A stretch of 64,000 nt of DNA from contig CP060238.1 in the NCBI GenBank assembly GCA_023898765.1, positions 1,364,001-1,428,000 of the forward strand, written 5' to 3'. Each line of letters starts with the position of its first letter. Within the stretch, counting starts at the first letter, position 1. Position numbers and translations under genes: made by a program. Source of the DNA: Rhodospirillales bacterium (GTDB lineage: Bacteria; Pseudomonadota; Alphaproteobacteria; Micavibrionales; Micavibrionaceae). Of this stretch, positions 18,093-25,745 are shown piece by piece. Under the pieces are notes generated by a model. It was given only the letters and a program-made list of their open reading frames with translations. It made no database searches and was not told the origin of the DNA.

Positions 18093-18116
18093 AAAATAGG
18101 ATTTTTATCCTATTTT
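18093..18116. promoter_or_regulatory. Perfect inverted repeat, orphan operator or terminator
   Basis: AAAATAGGAT (18093-18102) and ATCCTATTTT (18107-18116) are perfect 10-bp arms around TTTT. A TTGACA at 18089-18094 overlaps the left arm. The T-run that follows allows a terminator reading on the plus strand, while the symmetry and -35-like hexamer allow a repressor site. No intact gene follows within 500 bases on the plus strand. Confidence 0.4.
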
Positions 18117-18157
18117 TTCTTATGCATTTCCAAACAAAAACCCATCCGCCTGCATCC

Positions 18158-18240
18158 GTCATTGCCCGGTTTATCCGGGCAATCCAGAGGCCGCAAGTCC
18201 AAGACTGGATTGCTTCGTTGCAGAAGCTCCGCGCAATGAT
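18158..18240. repeat. Palindromic repeat of the GTCATTGC family
   Basis: It starts GTCATTGCCCGG and ends CGCGCAATGAT, with an inner GGATTGCTTCG. The same arms appear in the copy at 40298-40367 inside envC. It is non-coding here. Confidence 0.6.
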
Positions 18241-18342
18241 GAGGACTTCGTTTAACTCATTGAAAAGAAAGGAAAGAGGGTGGGCACCTGTCGCCCGTTT
18301 TTTCAAACGAACTGAGCGATTCCAGATTACGGTAAATAAAAA

Positions 18343-18360
18343 GGCCGCTAAAAAGCGGCC
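18343..18360 (-). terminator. Rho-independent terminator of rpmE
   Basis: GGCCGCT and AGCGGCC form a 7-bp GC-rich stem with a four-base loop. On the minus strand it is followed by TTTTTATTT, and it lies 25 bases beyond the rpmE stop. A T-run on the plus side means it may act in both directions. Confidence 0.85.
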
Positions 18361-18385
18361 TGTTTTTCCGGAAATATTTCCGTCA

Positions 18386-18649
18386 TTATGCTTTTTTCGA
18401 GGAATCTTCCTTCTTTCCGCCGGACGCATCGCCGGAGAGGAAAGAGCCGTATTTTTTCTCGAATTTGGAAAGTTGTCCTTTCTCGACCACGCGGGCGGCG
18501 CCTCCCTGCCAGGCGGGATGGGTCAAAGGGTCAACGTCAAGCTTCATGACATCGCCTTCTTTTCCCCATGTGGAGCGGGTTGTGTATTCCGTTCCGTCTG
18601 TCAGCACGACCTTGATCTCGTGGTAATCCGGGTGAATATCTGCTTTCAT
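18386..18649 (-). CDS. rpmE: 50S ribosomal protein L31, cysteine-free type
   Basis: 87 residues starting MKADIHPDYHEIKVVLTDG, with ATG at 18649; the open frame extends further upstream but without family similarity. L31 is a small protein at the subunit interface. The zinc-binding cysteines of the C+ form are absent, as in many alphaproteobacterial L31 proteins (TDGTEY and TRSTWGKEGD replace the cysteine motif). The Lys/Ser/Glu-rich tail (SGGKKEDSSKKA) is likely disordered. The gene diverges from epmA with 63 bases between the starts and has its own terminator. Confidence 0.95.
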   Translation of the reverse strand: MKADIHPDYHEIKVVLTDGTEYTTRSTWGKEGDVMKLDVDPLTHPAWQGGAARVVEKGQLSKFEKKYGSFLSGDASGGKKEDSSKKA

Positions 18650-18712
18650 TTTTCCTGTCCTTCTATAAATTCCGCTGTGCTTATAGGATTTTTGACGGGA
18701 AATTGCAAGGGA

Positions 18713-19729
18713 ATGTGGTGGATTAAGAGCGAATTTCAGCAAAAAAGGCCTTATTTGGCGGCGCGGCAGGCCGTTATCCACGCCATCCGGAGCTATTTTG
18801 ACGCGGCCGGCTTTGATGAGGTTGAAACGCCGGTCCTGCAGGTCTGCCCCGTTATGGACGCCCATGTTCACGGATTTAAAACGGTCCTGAACGGCGTGGA
18901 CCTTAAGCCGGAGCGGACGCTTTACCTCCATACCAGCCCGGAATTTGCGATGAAAAAGCTGATGGTCGCGGGAATGGAGAGGCTGTACCAGATTTGCCAT
19001 GTCTTTCGGAATGGCGAAAATTCCTCCCGTCACAGCGCCGAGTTCACGATGATCGAATGGTATCGGACGGGAGCGGATTACACGGATATTATGGCGGATT
19101 GCGAGGGGCTGCTGCGTTCCTGCGCCGAGGCCCTGAATATCCGGACCTATCAGTATAAAGGGATGGTATGCGATCCGTTCGGGCCGTGGGAACGTCTGAG
19201 CGTTCGGGAGGCCTTTGAAACATATGCGCAGATGGATTTACAGGCGTTTTTGGACGATAAGGAGGCTTTCCGCGCCGCCGTTTCCGCTTTGGGCCTGCAC
19301 ACGGCGAAGGATGACGGTTGGGACGATCTCTTTTTCCGGGTGATGGACGCCAGAATAGAGCCGTATCTGGGCAGGAAGGTTCCAACCATTTTGTACGATT
19401 ATCCGGTCTGTATGGCGTCTTTGTCGCGCAGGAAACCTTCCGATCCCCGTTTTGCCGAGCGTTTCGAGCTTTATGTCTGCGGGATGGAGCTTGCCAACGC
19501 CTTTAGCGAACTGACCGACGCGGCGGAGCAAAAAAAGCGTTTTGCCGAGGAGATGGATTTAAAGGAAAAACTCTACGGGGAGCGCTATCCGGTCGATGAA
19601 GATTTCATCAAGGCGCTGGAGCATGGTTTGCCGGAAAGCGGCGGAATCGCCTTTGGCATTGACCGCCTTGTGATGCTGGCCACGGGCGCGGAAGATATAG
19701 ATCAGGTCCTCTGGTGCGGTAGGCCGTAA
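18713..19729 (+). CDS. epmA: EF-P-(lysine) lysyltransferase EpmA (PoxA/GenX)
   Basis: A 338-residue, truncated class II LysRS-like enzyme lacking the tRNA anticodon-binding domain. The ATG at 18713 begins MWWIKSEFQQKRPYL. Motif 2 is FRNGENSSRHSAEFTMIEWYR-like (about residues 101-121) and motif 3 is GGIAFGIDRLVML near the C-terminus. EpmA attaches (R)-beta-lysine to a conserved lysine of elongation factor P. That substrate gene, efp, is in this window at 52.2 kb and has a lysine at the matching loop tip. No epmB (lysine 2,3-aminomutase) gene is in the window. It is divergent from rpmE and closed by a strong hairpin. Confidence 0.93.
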   Translation: MWWIKSEFQQKRPYLAARQAVIHAIRSYFDAAGFDEVETPVLQVCPVMDAHVHGFKTVLNGVDLKPERTLYLHTSPEFAMKKLMVAGMERLYQICHVFRNGENSSRHSAEFTMIEWYRTGADYTDIMADCEGLLRSCAEALNIRTYQYKGMVCDPFGPWERLSVREAFETYAQMDLQAFLDDKEAFRAAVSALGLHTAKDDGWDDLFFRVMDARIEPYLGRKVPTILYDYPVCMASLSRRKPSDPRFAERFELYVCGMELANAFSELTDAAEQKKRFAEEMDLKEKLYGERYPVDEDFIKALEHGLPESGGIAFGIDRLVMLATGAEDIDQVLWCGRP

Positions 19730-19732
19730 AAA

Positions 19733-19754
19733 ACGGCCCTGAAAACAGGGCCGT
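19733..19754. terminator. Bidirectional terminator between epmA and a minus-strand gene
   Basis: ACGGCCCTG and CAGGGCCGT form a perfect 9-bp stem with an AAAA loop. T-runs flank it on both strands. It lies just after epmA (stop 19729) and just after the minus-strand cysteine-rich gene (end 19777), so it can stop both transcripts. Confidence 0.9.
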
Positions 19755-19776
19755 TTTTCTATGATCTTTTTTACAT

Positions 19777-20061
19777 TTAGTCGTTATAGCGTGCGGAGTT
19801 CGCGTGGGAGAGGTTCTTTTTCAAACCTTTCTGGCAAATGCCTTTTTTCCCGGCTTTTTCTGCACAGCACTTCTCTTTGCAGCCTTTTTTACATATCTTG
19901 CCCTTTACGTCTTTGCATTCAGGGCAAGGGCAGACTTTGCCTTCTTTGGCATAGGGGCAGGTCTGGGCCCCTTTATCCTTGCACGGGCACGCATGGGCGG
20001 CCTGCGGCGTAAACCCGGCGGTCAGGAGGAGCGCTGTAACGAGTAAAAGCAGTTTTTTCAT
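19777..20061 (-). CDS. Exported cysteine-rich mini-protein of unknown function
   Basis: 94 residues. A signal peptide (MKKLLLLVTALLLTAGFTPQAAHA) is followed by a mature part of about 70 residues with 11 cysteines in motifs such as CPC, CPCPEC, CKKGC and KCC, and many lysines. There is an AAGGAA ribosome-binding site before the ATG at 20061. I do not recognise a named family. The cysteine and lysine pattern suggests periplasmic metal binding or a disulfide-rich structural protein; this is inference. It lies 26 bases downstream of the EndoU-like gene and may be the third gene of an fbaA transcript. Transcription ends at the shared hairpin. Confidence 0.8.
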   Translation of the reverse strand: MKKLLLLVTALLLTAGFTPQAAHACPCKDKGAQTCPYAKEGKVCPCPECKDVKGKICKKGCKEKCCAEKAGKKGICQKGLKKNLSHANSARYND

Positions 20062-20087
20062 GGTGGTGGTTTCCTTGTCTGTTGAGG

Positions 20088-20585
20088 TTAAAAATCAGGG
20101 TCGTTGTCGTTTGCCGCGTCAGGGCAGGGGTTGCGCGTGGCCGTAACGGGGTAGCCCGTAATCACGCGCTCATTCTTTTCATCTTTTACAATGCGGAGTT
20201 TCACCCGCCCGTAATTCTGTTCCGCGACGTAATAGCCGTTTCCTTCCTGTTTCCAGTTCAGATTGTCATTGACGGCGACATTCGCAATCGCGTTTATAAT
20301 CATCTCCTCGTCCCAGTCTTCCGGAAACTCCGACTTGCAGGGTTTGCCCGCGCCATGCATGTGCCCTTCAAGGATATGCGCGCGTGCCTTGGGCGTTATC
20401 ACCCATACGCGCCGCTCCCCCTTTTTCACGGGCATGGGATCATCAGGTTCTTCAGCGGGAGAAGAGGAAATAAAAGGAAGCTTGCCCGCGTCAAAATCAT
20501 AGAGGCGGTCCAGCGAAATGCCTCCTGCCCCAAAGGCCAGACCAAGAAGAATAAGAAGAAGGCCGCGTTTAGGCTGTTGCAACAT
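20088..20585 (-). CDS. Membrane-anchored bacterial EndoU-like domain protein
   Basis: 165 residues from the ATG at 20585. An N-terminal hydrophobic helix (RGLLLILLGLAFGAGGISL) and an acidic/proline linker precede a C-terminal domain resembling bacterial EndoU nucleases: ARAHILEGHMHGAGKPCKSE, then FPEDWDEEMIINAIANVA, NGYYVAEQNYGRVKLRIV, and the closing ERVITGYPV. EndoU enzymes are RNA-cleaving and in bacteria often serve as secreted or polymorphic toxins. The candidate catalytic histidines and lysine lie in HILEGHMHGAGK. The start codon overlaps the fbaA stop (TGATG), implying translational coupling. An extracytoplasmic orientation is inferred from the single N-terminal helix. Confidence 0.68.
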   Translation of the reverse strand: MLQQPKRGLLLILLGLAFGAGGISLDRLYDFDAGKLPFISSSPAEEPDDPMPVKKGERRVWVITPKARAHILEGHMHGAGKPCKSEFPEDWDEEMIINAIANVAVNDNLNWKQEGNGYYVAEQNYGRVKLRIVKDEKNERVITGYPVTATRNPCPDAANDNDPDF

Positions 20586-21682
20586 CAGGCGGCTTTCGAG
20601 CTGGCGTTTGGAACGGCCAGAGATTTTCCGGCGGATTTCAGGTCGGCAAAGGCTTCGTCCAGACGCGCAACCATGCCGAGTTCGCCAGCGCGAAGCCATT
20701 TGCGCGGGTCGTATTGTTTTTTGTAAGGCGTGCCGTCATCCGGATCGATCTGGTGTTTGAAGGCTTTGTCATTTTCTGCGACATATTTGCCAACAGGCGC
20801 GGCAAACGCAAACTGCGTATCCGTGTCGATATTCATTTTGAAAACGCCGTAGCCGAGCGCTTCTTCGATTTTGGCTTTTTCGGAACCGGAGCCGCCATGG
20901 AAGACCAGGTCGAGCGGATTGTTGTCCAGATTGTGGGTCCGGCTTACCAGAGCCTGCGAGTTTTTCAGGATTTCAGGCCGCAAATGGACGTTCCCGGGCT
21001 TGTAAACGCCGTGAACGTTTCCAAAGGAAGCCGCTAGCGAGAAATGCCCGATAGGGGCAAGGGCGTCATAGGCGCGCAGGCAGTCTTCCGGCTGGGTGTA
21101 GAGCTTGTCGTTGTCGATATCATCCGAGCCCACGCCGTCCTCTTCGCCGCCGGTGACGCCCAGTTCAATCTCGATGCTCATGCCCAGCGGCACCATGCGC
21201 TTGAGGATGCGCGCTGATTCGGAAAGGTTGTATTCAATGTCCTCGGCGGACAGATCAACCATGTGAGAGGTGTAAAGGGGAAAGCCCCGTTTTTCAAAGA
21301 ACGCTTCGCCGTAGTCGATCAGGGCGTCAATCCACGGCAGGAGCTTTTTATCCGCGTGGTCGGTGTGGAGCGCAACGCAAATGCCGTAATGCTCGGCCAG
21401 GGCATGAACGTGCAGGGCGGCCGACACGGCCCCCAGCGTTTTGGCCTGAAAGCTGTCTTGCATACCAAGCCCCGCGTAAAACTGCGCGCCGCTATTGGAA
21501 AACTGGATAATGACGTCCGATTTGTTTTTGGCGGCGGCTTCCAGAATCGCGTTGACGGAATTCGTCCCGACGGCGTTCACGGCAGGCAGGGCGTATCCGC
21601 CGTCTTTACAGGCTTTTAAAAGGGTTTTGTAATCTTCCCCCCAGACCACTCCCGGCTTCAGGGCAGGTTTTGATTGCGCCAT
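20585..21682 (-). CDS. fbaA: Fructose-bisphosphate aldolase, class II (FbaA type)
   Basis: 365 residues, matching class IIA zinc aldolases such as E. coli FbaA (359 residues). It reversibly cleaves fructose-1,6-bisphosphate to DHAP and glyceraldehyde-3-phosphate. Motifs are VALHTDHADKKLLPW (zinc and catalytic residues, about 104-118), EIELGVTGGEEDGV (about 174-187), SFGNVHGVYKPGNV, LVFHGGSGSE and GVFKMNIDTDTQ. It shares the strand and neighbourhood with gap and tkt, grouping central carbon enzymes. Its stop overlaps the start of an EndoU-like gene, so it heads a probable three-gene unit. Start is the ATG at 21682. Confidence 0.97.
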   Translation of the reverse strand: MAQSKPALKPGVVWGEDYKTLLKACKDGGYALPAVNAVGTNSVNAILEAAAKNKSDVIIQFSNSGAQFYAGLGMQDSFQAKTLGAVSAALHVHALAEHYGICVALHTDHADKKLLPWIDALIDYGEAFFEKRGFPLYTSHMVDLSAEDIEYNLSESARILKRMVPLGMSIEIELGVTGGEEDGVGSDDIDNDKLYTQPEDCLRAYDALAPIGHFSLAASFGNVHGVYKPGNVHLRPEILKNSQALVSRTHNLDNNPLDLVFHGGSGSEKAKIEEALGYGVFKMNIDTDTQFAFAAPVGKYVAENDKAFKHQIDPDDGTPYKKQYDPRKWLRAGELGMVARLDEAFADLKSAGKSLAVPNASSKAA

Positions 21683-21864
21683 GTGATTTACTCTCTTTGT
21701 AAGTATCTGACGGGATGAAAAATACCAAAGGGGCGGGCGGGAATAAAGGGAAAGTTTGGAAGAATCGCAGGCGCTTTGCTTTTAAGGCCGGGGCCTCTTA
21801 ATTATTGACATAATAAAATTATTCCTTTATAAATATAGCTGTTCTTCCGTAAGAGGCAAAGAAA

Positions 21865-22416
21865 ATGGGCAGTAATTCGCAGAAAAAGGGTTCGTTGATT
21901 TCAGATGTCGATCTGGGGGAAGACTTTGTTGTCAGTGTAGAGGAGGGTAATCCATTTGAGGAGGAAGATCTTGTCTCTATGGGAAAATTGGCTGAAGACC
22001 TGCCGTTTTCAGTAATTTTAGAAATGTATGAGCTGTCTGGAGTTGACATCAAAACCTATTTTGCAGGGAGAGGGGCTGGGCCTGATGATCTTACAGGCCA
22101 GGATTTTACAGGCAGCGGTGATTGCTGGGACGGCGCGGACTTGCGTGGCACGGACTTAACCGGGTGTGTTTTCGGGCCGGACAACACACTCAACGGCACC
22201 CTGATGGAAGGGGCCAACCTGACGCGCGTTACAGGTCTTGCCGCGGAGATTCTGGCCTGCGCCTATATCGACGAGTCAACGATCCTGCCGGAAGGCATTG
22301 ACCGCGCCGAAGTGGAGCGCCTGCATGCAGCCAAAGATATGCCGTCTCCGCCGCGCCGCAAAAGAGAAACAAGCACTGTCGTGCAGCCTGATCCGATGAC
22401 GCAAAGATTGAACTAG
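21865..22416 (+). CDS. Pentapeptide-repeat-like protein
   Basis: 183 residues, cytoplasmic, acidic N-terminal half. A short run of pentapeptide-like units (DLTGQDFTGSGDCWDGADLR, then GTDLTGCVFG, NGTLMEGANLTRV) covers about residues 75-125, enough for only two or three coils of a quadrilateral beta-helix. No signal peptide. A basic tail follows (PPRRKRETSTVV). The function of such proteins varies, and none is implied here. It is convergent with gap. Its TAG stop (22414-22416) is the first three bases of a palindromic element, and the final codon AAC lies directly against it. Confidence 0.7.
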   Translation: MGSNSQKKGSLISDVDLGEDFVVSVEEGNPFEEEDLVSMGKLAEDLPFSVILEMYELSGVDIKTYFAGRGAGPDDLTGQDFTGSGDCWDGADLRGTDLTGCVFGPDNTLNGTLMEGANLTRVTGLAAEILACAYIDESTILPEGIDRAEVERLHAAKDMPSPPRRKRETSTVVQPDPMTQRLN

Positions 22417-22554
22417 AGCATTCTGCGATCAAGTCGAGCTACAACCCGTTTTGTCATCCTGAGCCGAAGGCGAAGGATCTCAAATTTTCCCGGAGATTCT
22501 TCGCTGCGCTCGGAAATGACAGGACAGAACCGGCCTTAAGCGACGAACATTCTA
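22414..22554. mobile_element. MITE-like element separating two convergent stop codons
   Basis: A 141-bp stretch beginning TAGAGCATTCTG and ending, on the minus strand, with TAGAATGTTCG. The inner arms are GTCATCCTGAGCCGAAGG (from 22453) and CGCTCGGAAATGAC (to 22520). The left TAG is the stop of the pentapeptide gene, and the right TAG (minus strand) is the stop of gap. Removing the element with one TA copy leaves CTAG, in which both convergent genes would still end in TAG. A TA target duplication, as for IS630/mariner-type elements, is inferred. Confidence 0.6.
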
Positions 22555-23586
22555 GGCGGCTGCAGCTTTTTTGCTGTAACCGACTTCGTGCATTTTGACG
22601 GCCGTGTCCATCATGCGGTTGGAAAATCCCCATTCATTGTCATACCAACTCATCACGCGCACAAGATTTCCGTTAACGACCTTGGTTTCGTTGACTGCAA
22701 AAACGGAAGAAAGCGGGTTGTGATTGAAATCGCCGGAGACCAGCGGCTCGTCATAGGTGCCGAGGACTCCCTTCAGGGGATCGCCCGCAGCGGACAGGAT
22801 GGCCTTGTTGACTTCTTCAATGCTCGTGGGCCTTGAGGTGACGAATTTAAAATCAATAACGGAGACATTCGGGGTCGGCACGCGCATGGACACGCCGTCC
22901 AGTTTGCCGTTCAGTTCCGGCAGGACCTTGCCGACGGCCTTGGCCGCGCCGGTGGAGGTCGGGATCATGTTGCACGCCGCTGCGCGGGCCCGGTGCGGAT
23001 CTTTATGCATCGTGTCCACAATGCGCTGGTCCCCCGTGTAGGAGTGGATGGTCGTCATGAACCCGCTTTCGATTCCGATCGCGTCGTTCAGGACCTTGGC
23101 CACAGGGGCAAGGCAGTTCGTGGTGCAGGAGGCGTTGGACACGATTTCATGTTCGGCCTTCAGGTCATTTGAATTGACGCCGTACACGACCGTAAGGTCT
23201 TCGTCGCTTGCGGGTGCGGAAATCAACACTTTCTTTGCGCCGGCTTCCAGATGCATCGCCGCCTTGTCGCGGGCGGTGAAAAGGCCGGTGCATTCGAACA
23301 CGATATCAATGTTCATTTGTTTCCACGGCAGGTTTGCGGGGTCGCGTTCCTGCACGACTTCTACATTTTTACCGTCGATAATGAGTGTGTCTTCGTCCAC
23401 CCTTTCGACGCTGAAAGGGAAGCGGCCATGAACGGAGTCGTACTTAAGCAGGAGCTTGTTCGTCTCCAGCGGGGCCAGGTCGTTAATGGCCACCAGTTCG
23501 ATATCCGTGCGGCCTGATTCAAATAAAGCGCGGCAGACATTCCGTCCGATGCGTCCAAATCCGTTAATGGCTATTTTGACTGTCAT
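22552..23586 (-). CDS. gap: Glyceraldehyde-3-phosphate dehydrogenase, type I
   Basis: 344 residues from the ATG at 23586. NAD-binding start VKIAINGFGRIGRNV; active-site SNASCTTNCLAPV (about residues 150-162); TGDQRIVDTMHKDPHRARAA; and the C-terminal WYDNEWGFSNRMMDT. It converts glyceraldehyde-3-phosphate to 1,3-bisphosphoglycerate. D33 in AINDLAP favours NAD over NADP. It lies 17 bases downstream of tkt on the same strand, a tkt-gap order common in alphaproteobacteria, but the usual pgk does not follow. Its stop codon coincides with the edge of the 22414-22554 element. Confidence 0.97.
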   Translation of the reverse strand: MTVKIAINGFGRIGRNVCRALFESGRTDIELVAINDLAPLETNKLLLKYDSVHGRFPFSVERVDEDTLIIDGKNVEVVQERDPANLPWKQMNIDIVFECTGLFTARDKAAMHLEAGAKKVLISAPASDEDLTVVYGVNSNDLKAEHEIVSNASCTTNCLAPVAKVLNDAIGIESGFMTTIHSYTGDQRIVDTMHKDPHRARAAACNMIPTSTGAAKAVGKVLPELNGKLDGVSMRVPTPNVSVIDFKFVTSRPTSIEEVNKAILSAAGDPLKGVLGTYDEPLVSGDFNHNPLSSVFAVNETKVVNGNLVRVMSWYDNEWGFSNRMMDTAVKMHEVGYSKKAAAA

Positions 23587-23603
23587 TTTCGTACTCCTCT
23601 TTT

Positions 23604-25556
23604 TTAATTGTTTAATTTCTTTTCCACCGCCTCGACGATGGCATCCGTCGTAATTCCAAAATGTTTGAAAAGCGCGTCCGCCGGCGCGGATTCCCCAAAG
23701 CCTTTCATGCCGATGAAAATACCGTGCGGGCCGATGAAGCTGTCCCATCCTTGGCGGATTCCGGCTTCGACAGCGACTTTGACGGAAGCGTTGCAGGTGA
23801 TTTCCCCAATATATTCGCCGTCCTGTTCCCAGAAAATATCCATGCAGGGCACGGACACGACGCGCGCACCGGGCCCCAGTCTTTCCGCCGCCTCCATCGC
23901 AAGGTGAACCTCGGAACCGGAGGCGAAGATCGTCACCTCCGGTGTTTCCCCTTCGCAATCTTCCAGAATATAGGCGCCGAGGGAGGATTTGTTCACCGGG
24001 TCGTCTTCCCGCAGGGTTGGCAGGCCCTGACGCGTGAGCGCCAGAATGGAGGGCGCCGTTTCCTTTTTAATGGCCAGTTCCCAGCATTCGGCCGTTTCAA
24101 CGCCGTCGCACGGGCGGAACACATAGGTGTTGGGAATGGCGCGCAAAGAAGCCAGATGCTCGACCGGCTGGTGCGTTGGGCCGTCTTCGCCCAGGCCGAT
24201 GGAATCGTGCGTCATAACGTGAATGACGCGCTGTTTCATCAGGGCGGCCAGACGGATGGCGGGGCGGGCATAATCTGCAAATTGCAGGAACGTCCCGGCG
24301 TAAGGAATAAACCCGCCATGGAGCGCAAGGCCGTTCATGATGGCGGCCATGCCGTGTTCCCGTACGCCATAGTTGATATAGTTTCCGCCGTAATCTTTGT
24401 CGTCCACAAATTTGGAAGCGCCGACCTTGGTGTTGTTGGAGCCTGTGAGGTCCGCCGACCCGCCAATGAGCGAGTCAATTTTCGGCACGAGCTTTTCGAG
24501 GCACATGCCGGAGGTCTGGCGCGTCGCTTTTTTCGGCTTTTCTTCCGCGAAAGTTTTTTTGAGGCTTTCAACGACCTTGTCGAGGGCGGAAAGATCAATC
24601 TCGGGTCCGGACGTTTCCCCGCCGCTATCGACGCCGACACTGCGCCACATGGCGAGGATGTCTTCGGGAATTTCAAAAGGGGGGTAAGGCCAGCCGAGGT
24701 TTTTACGCGCGCCGGCGATTTCTTCTTCGCCCAGCGGGGCGCCATGGGCGGAAGAGCTGTCCTGTTTCGTGGGCGCGCCGAACCCGATATGCGTGCGGCA
24801 ACAAATCAGGGAAGGGGTGCCGGTTTCCTTGGCCGTTTCAATGGCGGATTCAATTTCATCATAGTTGTGTCCGTCGATGCTCTGCACATCCCAGCCGTAA
24901 GCTTCGTAGCGCTTTGGCACATCTTCGGTAAAAGACAGGTCCGTGCTGCCGTCGATCGTGATGCTGTTTTGATCGTACAGGACAATCAGTTTGGACAGGT
25001 TCATATGCCCGGCGAAGGAGGAGGCTTCGTGGCTGATTCCTTCCATAAGGTCGCCGTCGCCCGCAAACACATAGGTATAGTGGTCGACCAGATCATCCCC
25101 GTAACGCTCGTTCAGGATACGCTCCGCCAGCGCAAATCCGGGGGCGGAAGAAATGCCCTGCCCCAGGGGGCCTGTCGTCATTTCAATAGCGGCATCGACG
25201 TCATATTCTGGATGTCCGGCCGTAACGGCGCCCATCTGGCGAAAATTTTTGATTTCCTCCAGTGTCATTTTCTCATAGCCCGTCAGGTAGCCAAGCGCAT
25301 AAAGCAGCATGGAGCCGTGCCCGCCGGACAGAATAAAACGGTCCCGGTTGGGCCAGCGTGGATTTTTAGGATCGAATTTTAAAAATTTTGAAAACAGGAC
25401 GGTGGCAACATCGGCCATGCCCATCGGCATGCCGGGGTGTCCTGAATTCGCTTTTTGCACGGCGTCCATGGCGAGCGCCCGAATGGCATTCGCCATGTTT
25501 TTGAAATCGAGATTTTGCGCCTGTCTTTCGGCGGCTTTTTCTACCGGATATCCCAT
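23604..25556 (-). CDS. tkt: Transketolase
   Basis: 650 residues from the ATG at 25556 (MGYPVEKAAERQ). A ThDP-dependent two-carbon transfer enzyme of the non-oxidative pentose phosphate pathway. Motifs: RALAMDAVQKANSGHPGMPMG (about residues 24-44), GHGSMLLYALGYL, the ThDP/Mg motif VFAGDGDLMEGISHEASSFAGH, and in the pyrimidine domain VREHGMAAIMNG and HDSIGLGEDGPTHQPVEHL. The length is normal. The open frame extends upstream to 25700 without similarity, so the internal ATG is chosen. It is divergent from the zapA cluster and heads the tkt-gap unit. Confidence 0.97.
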   Translation of the reverse strand: MGYPVEKAAERQAQNLDFKNMANAIRALAMDAVQKANSGHPGMPMGMADVATVLFSKFLKFDPKNPRWPNRDRFILSGGHGSMLLYALGYLTGYEKMTLEEIKNFRQMGAVTAGHPEYDVDAAIEMTTGPLGQGISSAPGFALAERILNERYGDDLVDHYTYVFAGDGDLMEGISHEASSFAGHMNLSKLIVLYDQNSITIDGSTDLSFTEDVPKRYEAYGWDVQSIDGHNYDEIESAIETAKETGTPSLICCRTHIGFGAPTKQDSSSAHGAPLGEEEIAGARKNLGWPYPPFEIPEDILAMWRSVGVDSGGETSGPEIDLSALDKVVESLKKTFAEEKPKKATRQTSGMCLEKLVPKIDSLIGGSADLTGSNNTKVGASKFVDDKDYGGNYINYGVREHGMAAIMNGLALHGGFIPYAGTFLQFADYARPAIRLAALMKQRVIHVMTHDSIGLGEDGPTHQPVEHLASLRAIPNTYVFRPCDGVETAECWELAIKKETAPSILALTRQGLPTLREDDPVNKSSLGAYILEDCEGETPEVTIFASGSEVHLAMEAAERLGPGARVVSVPCMDIFWEQDGEYIGEITCNASVKVAVEAGIRQGWDSFIGPHGIFIGMKGFGESAPADALFKHFGITTDAIVEAVEKKLNN

Positions 25557-25745
25557 GCTTGCCCCTAACGTGCTTGAACTGTGAAAATTATTCGTACAAT
25601 GCCGTTCCACGGGCTTCCGGTCAACTGTAAGGCCACTGAAAAAATAAAAAATTGTACAAAATAAAAGCTCTTCTCTTGACCATTGCGCGGCGAGGGTCAT
25701 AATGGGGCCGTTTTCAAACCAACCTTAACAGGAAAGGCCGTCTTC

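Larger units (their letters stand above)
17821..18385. other. Repeat-rich intergenic region between valS and rpmE
   Basis: This 565-base stretch holds no intact gene. From the valS end it contains: a short open minus-strand tail ending in TAA at 17824-17826, about 30 codons rich in Arg, Gln and Glu, possibly the remnant of a broken gene; a MITE-like element (about 17910-18050); a perfect inverted repeat at 18093-18116 overlapped by TTGACA; a second palindromic repeat (18158-18240); and the rpmE terminator (18343-18366). It looks like a decayed locus filled with repeats. Confidence 0.6.

Noticed and set aside
18122..18712. Long N-terminal extension of EpmA
   Set aside because: The extension runs through a palindromic repeat and antisense to rpmE; the family N-terminus begins at ATG 18713.
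20082..20726. Plus-strand open frame of 214 codons
   Set aside because: Antisense to the EndoU-like gene and the fbaA end; the minus-strand genes have coupled starts and domain similarity.
22552..23958. Extended N-terminus for gap
   Set aside because: The extra 124 residues derive from antisense or alternate-frame reading of the end of tkt; GAPDH starts at ATG 23586.
23661..25382. Long open frame of 573 codons on the plus strand
   Set aside because: It is fully antisense to transketolase, whose motifs are all intact; composition is typical of a shadow frame and it has no family signature.
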